A stretch of DNA of 8,324 nucleotides from CAVPGH01 sp046726955 (GTDB taxonomy: Bacteria; Acidobacteriota; Vicinamibacteria; Fen-336): NCBI GenBank assembly GCA_046726955.1, contig JBKPBQ010000254.1, positions 1 through 8,324 of the forward strand, in the 5' to 3' direction. Below, piece by piece: positions 6,762 through 8,324 of this stretch. How positions within the stretch are numbered: the stretch's first letter is position 1; each line of letters starts with the position of its first letter. The notes under the pieces were generated by a model that saw only the letters and a list, made by a program, of their open reading frames with translations, was not told where the DNA came from and made no database searches. Position numbers and translations under genes: made by a program.

Positions 6762-6810
6762 GCTTGACATACTAGCGGTAGGGTAGGGACGCGTTTGGGG
6801 GTTGTCAAGC
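6762..6810. repeat. 8-bp inverted repeat flanking the minus-strand promoter core
   Basis: GCTTGACA (6762-6769) and TGTCAAGC (6803-6810) are perfect inverted copies, 33 bases apart. The right arm includes the -35 box of the minus-strand promoter; the left arm falls just after the predicted start site. This could be a two-site operator or a relic of a facing promoter. A plus-strand TTGACA at 6764 has no good -10 box at 16-18 bases. Confidence 0.5.
6780..6808 (-). promoter_or_regulatory. Sigma70-type promoter for the Lys-rich peptide unit
   Basis: On the minus strand a perfect -35 TTGACA (6808-6803) is separated by exactly 17 bases from TACCCT (6785-6780), which fits the TAnnnT -10 pattern. Transcription would start near 6773 and end at the terminator around 6465, giving an RNA of roughly 310 bases that carries both micro-genes. 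It is the best-formed promoter in the window. Confidence 0.7.
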
Positions 6811-6849
6811 GCTTTTTTCGCTCATGCCCTTTAGCAGTCGAGGGTTAGC

Positions 6850-6913
6850 CTGTGGAAGAGTCGCGAAAATGCGTTTCGACCGCGCCAGTCGCGGCGATTC
6901 GCGATGTCCACAG
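6850..6913. repeat. Compound inverted repeat, possible structured RNA or binding site
   Basis: CTGTGGA (6850-6856) pairs with TCCACAG (6907-6913). Inside, TCGCGA (6861-6866) pairs with TCGCGA (6899-6904), and CCGCG (6880-6884) pairs with CGCGG (6890-6894) around a five-base loop. Alternative inner hairpins also exist (CGAAA with TTTCG at 6864-6878; TCGCG at 6889-6893 with CGCGA at 6900-6904). The strand and function are unknown. No promoter or T-tract clearly belongs to it. Confidence 0.45.
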
Positions 6914-6993
6914 CCAAACCCGCTCATCCGTCGAGGCTTCCGGGGACGCGGCCGTTTCGTGGCCGCTCCGCCGAGCGTTAGGCATTCTTCTAT

Positions 6994-7008
6994 ACTATTT
7001 GTAATAGT
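6994..7008. repeat. AT-rich palindrome adjacent to the ddl stop codon
   Basis: ACTATT (6994-6999) and AATAGT (7003-7008) are perfect inverted arms around TGT. No T-tract follows on either strand, so it is a poor terminator. As a 6-3-6 palindrome in GC-rich DNA it could be a repressor operator, but no regulated start codon is next to it. Confidence 0.4.
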
Positions 7009-8085
7009 TCAGCGGCCGGAGCCGCCGTAGTCGGTGCGGAGCCGCCGCCGCGTCTCGTGGTGCTCGAGCGCGAGCGCGACGAGCCGCGCGAGGAGGTCGG
7101 GATACGAGACGCCGCTCAGCTCCCAGAGCTTCGGGAACATGCTGATCGACGTGAAGCCGGGGATGGTGTTGATCTCGTTCACGAGCAGCCGGCCCGTCGC
7201 CTTCTCCAGGAAGAAGTCGACGCGCGCGTAGCCGCGCGCAGTGACCGCACGGAACGCGCCCACCGCAAGGTCGCGGATCTCGGCGGTGAGCGCGGCGTCG
7301 AGGCGGGCGGGGAGCACGAGCTCGGTCCGGCTCTCCGCGGAGTACTTCGAGTCGTAGTCGTAGAACTCACGGTCGGGGATGATCTCGCCGGGGAGCGACG
7401 CCTCCGGCCGGTCGTTGCCCATGACCGAGACCTCGAGCTCGCGCGCGTCGATGCCCTTCTCGAGGATCACCTTCGCGTCGTACGCGAACGCGGCCTCGAG
7501 CGCGGGGCCGAGGTCGCCCGCGGCCTTGACCTTGCTCACGGCGACGCTGGAGCCGAGGTTCGCGGGCTTGACGAAGAGCGGAAGGCCGAGATCGCGGAGG
7601 AGATCCGCTTCCGCCTGCGCGTCGCGTCCGCGCAGCACGCGCCACGGCCCCTGGGGAAGGCCCGCGTGGGCGAACAGGGCCTTCATGATCTCCTTGTCCA
7701 TCGCCGCCGCGGAAGCGGCGACGCCCGCGCCCACGTAGGGGACGGAGGCGAGCTCGAAGAGTCCCTGGATCGTTCCGTCCTCGCCAAAGGTACCGTGGAG
7801 CATCGGGAAGTAGACGTCGGGCCGCGCGATCTCCGCTCCGTCGGGGAGGCGGCGGAGCCGGCCCTTGTCGTCCGGCATCGGCGCGAGGGAGACGGGCGTT
7901 CCCCCCGACGGCTGCGGCTCGACGTCCGCCTGCAGCAGCCAGCGCCCCGACTTGTCGATGAGCACCGGCCGGACGTCGTGCGTCTTCAGGAGCGCCTGCG
8001 CCACCGAAGCCGCGGAGCGCAGGCTCACCTCGTGCTCGCCCGACCGCCCGCCGAAGAGGAGCGCGACCGTGAGCCGCTTCGCCAT
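7009..8085 (-). CDS. ddl: D-alanine--D-alanine ligase
   Basis: The product is 358 residues, normal for the family. It joins two D-Ala molecules using ATP in the cytoplasm, supplying the dipeptide for UDP-MurNAc-pentapeptide in peptidoglycan synthesis. The N-terminal domain has FGGRSGEHEVS (11-21) and HGTFGEDG (97-104). The ATP-grasp part has Lys173 in KPANLGSSV, a loop with FYDYDSKY (241-248), and metal ligands Asp290, Glu304 and Asn306 in VNEINTIPGFT. Tyr248 in the SKY motif is the residue expected of D-Ala-D-Ala rather than D-Ala-D-lactate ligases. The ATG at 8085 gives the usual short lead before the first strand. It has no Shine-Dalgarno but does have a TAGACT box nine bases upstream. It diverges from tgt and is not beside mur or fts genes, so it stands outside a division/cell-wall cluster here. 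Confidence 0.97.
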   Translation of the reverse strand: MAKRLTVALLFGGRSGEHEVSLRSAASVAQALLKTHDVRPVLIDKSGRWLLQADVEPQPSGGTPVSLAPMPDDKGRLRRLPDGAEIARPDVYFPMLHGTFGEDGTIQGLFELASVPYVGAGVAASAAAMDKEIMKALFAHAGLPQGPWRVLRGRDAQAEADLLRDLGLPLFVKPANLGSSVAVSKVKAAGDLGPALEAAFAYDAKVILEKGIDARELEVSVMGNDRPEASLPGEIIPDREFYDYDSKYSAESRTELVLPARLDAALTAEIRDLAVGAFRAVTARGYARVDFFLEKATGRLLVNEINTIPGFTSISMFPKLWELSGVSYPDLLARLVALALEHHETRRRLRTDYGGSGR

Positions 8086-8094
8086 GGCACGGCC

Positions 8095-8100
8095 AGTCTA
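8095..8100 (-). promoter_or_regulatory. -10-like box TAGACT for ddl
   Basis: On the minus strand TAGACT (TAnnnT) lies nine bases before the ddl ATG. No good -35 is seen. The leader has no Shine-Dalgarno sequence, so a leaderless transcript is suggested. It overlaps the region where the -35 of the divergent tgt promoter would fall. Confidence 0.4.
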
Positions 8101-8120
8101 GCAGGGTGCGCCCCCGCGGC

Positions 8121-8126
8121 TATACT
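8121..8126 (+). promoter_or_regulatory. -10-like box TATACT for tgt
   Basis: TATACT matches five of six consensus bases and lies nine bases before the tgt ATG. A weak CTAGCA at 8098-8103 stands 17 bases upstream as a possible -35. The leader CCGCTCGCC lacks a Shine-Dalgarno sequence. Confidence 0.5.
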
Positions 8127-8135
8127 CCGCTCGCC

Positions 8136-8324
8136 ATGAGCGCGCTCTCGTTCGAGGTCGTGGCGCGAGACGGCCGCGCCCGCGCGGGCCTGCTCACGAC
8201 AGCGCACGGCGTCGTCGAGACGCCGGCCTTCATGCCCGTGGGGACGGCGGGAGCGGTGAAGGCGGTGCGCCACCGCGACCTCGACGAGCTCGGGGCGGAG
8301 ATCATCCTCGCCAACACGTACCAC
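8136..8324 (+). CDS. tgt: Queuine tRNA-ribosyltransferase (tRNA-guanine transglycosylase), 5' part
   Basis: The frame runs off the window after 63 codons. The visible N-terminus carries the family signatures in order: GLLTTAHGVVETPAFMPVGT (residues about 19-38), AVKAV, then LDELGAEIILANTYH at the edge. The enzyme swaps guanine at position 34 of GUN-anticodon tRNAs for preQ1, a step towards queuosine, in the cytoplasm. The ATG at 8136 fits the usual start, and a TATACT box lies nine bases before it. It is divergent from ddl across 50 bases. The catalytic Asp residues and zinc site lie beyond the window, so intactness cannot be judged. Bacterial rather than archaeal type is favoured by the compact N-terminus. 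Confidence 0.95.
   Translation, partial: MSALSFEVVARDGRARAGLLTTAHGVVETPAFMPVGTAGAVKAVRHRDLDELGAEIILANTYH

Larger units (their letters stand above)
6690..7008. other. Gene-free region with promoter, leader and several inverted repeats
   Basis: No credible protein gene lies here. From left to right it holds the 5' leader and promoter of the Lys-rich peptide unit (6690-6810), a T run at 6812-6817, a compound inverted repeat at 6850-6913, a GC-rich hairpin (GCGGCC at 6948-6953 pairing with GGCCGC at 6961-6966), and an AT-rich palindrome at 6994-7008 touching the ddl stop codon. GC is visibly lower than in the flanking genes. No tRNA was found. Confidence 0.7.

Noticed and set aside
6611..6808. 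65-codon minus-strand frame across the micro-gene region
   Set aside because: It runs out of frame through the Lys-rich gene and the promoter, is Arg/Pro-rich, and has no ribosome-binding site.
6851..6912. Pair of DnaA-box-like sites (TGTGGA/TCCACA) marking an origin
   Set aside because: Each matches the TTATCCACA consensus at only about 7 of 9 bases, and no dnaA, dnaN or AT-rich unwinding region is present.
6850..6913. tRNA or tRNA-like gene (7-bp outer stem)
   Set aside because: It spans only 64 bases and lacks a T-arm GGTTCGA-like motif and a proper anticodon arm.
6824..7030. 68-codon plus-strand frame ending inside ddl
   Set aside because: No ribosome-binding site, no recognisable domain, and it overlaps several inverted repeats.

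Overview
The window is GC-rich bacterial chromosomal DNA with tightly packed genes, and every recognisable gene is of bacterial type. A D-Ala-D-Ala ligase shows a peptidoglycan cell wall. A Sec-exported cyclophilin and a PilZ protein suggest a diderm that uses cyclic-di-GMP, although neither proves it. My best guess is a GC-rich lineage such as Acidobacteriota, but no single marker in the window settles this. No CRISPR array, insertion sequence, tRNA or rRNA was seen.

Left block (2-6453, + strand): five genes run in one direction as a probable operon. They are a 5'-truncated von Willebrand A (vWA)/membrane protein, a degenerate receiver-PilZ protein, a family 2 glycosyltransferase with an added Rossmann domain, a secreted HEAT-repeat protein ending in a cyclophilin domain, and a Cof-type HAD phosphatase. 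Two junctions are 4-base GTGA stop/start overlaps, and the other gaps are 17 and 20 bases. The first gene carries a diverged 274-base duplication (about 86% identity by hand count) that splices half a membrane segment onto the middle of a vWA domain. This is either a recombination scar between paralogues or an assembly chimera.

Middle block (6454-7008) has lower GC and no conventional gene, yet it is highly organised on the minus strand. A good sigma70-type promoter (TTGACA, 17 bases, TACCCT) is followed by two tandem micro-genes, each with its own purine-rich ribosome-binding site. They encode the 15- and 14-residue peptides MAAKKKASKKKSKKR and MAAKKKAKKKAKKK. A clear intrinsic terminator follows. 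This small transcription unit is the most interesting item in the window. Upstream of its promoter lie several inverted repeats of unknown role.

Right block (7009-8324): ddl (minus strand) and the 5' end of tgt (plus strand) diverge from a 50-base gap. Both start codons, and that of the HEAT-cyclophilin gene, lie 9-10 bases after a TAnnnT -10-like box and have no Shine-Dalgarno sequence. This is the geometry expected of leaderless mRNAs. It contrasts with the strong ribosome-binding sites of the Lys-rich micro-genes.
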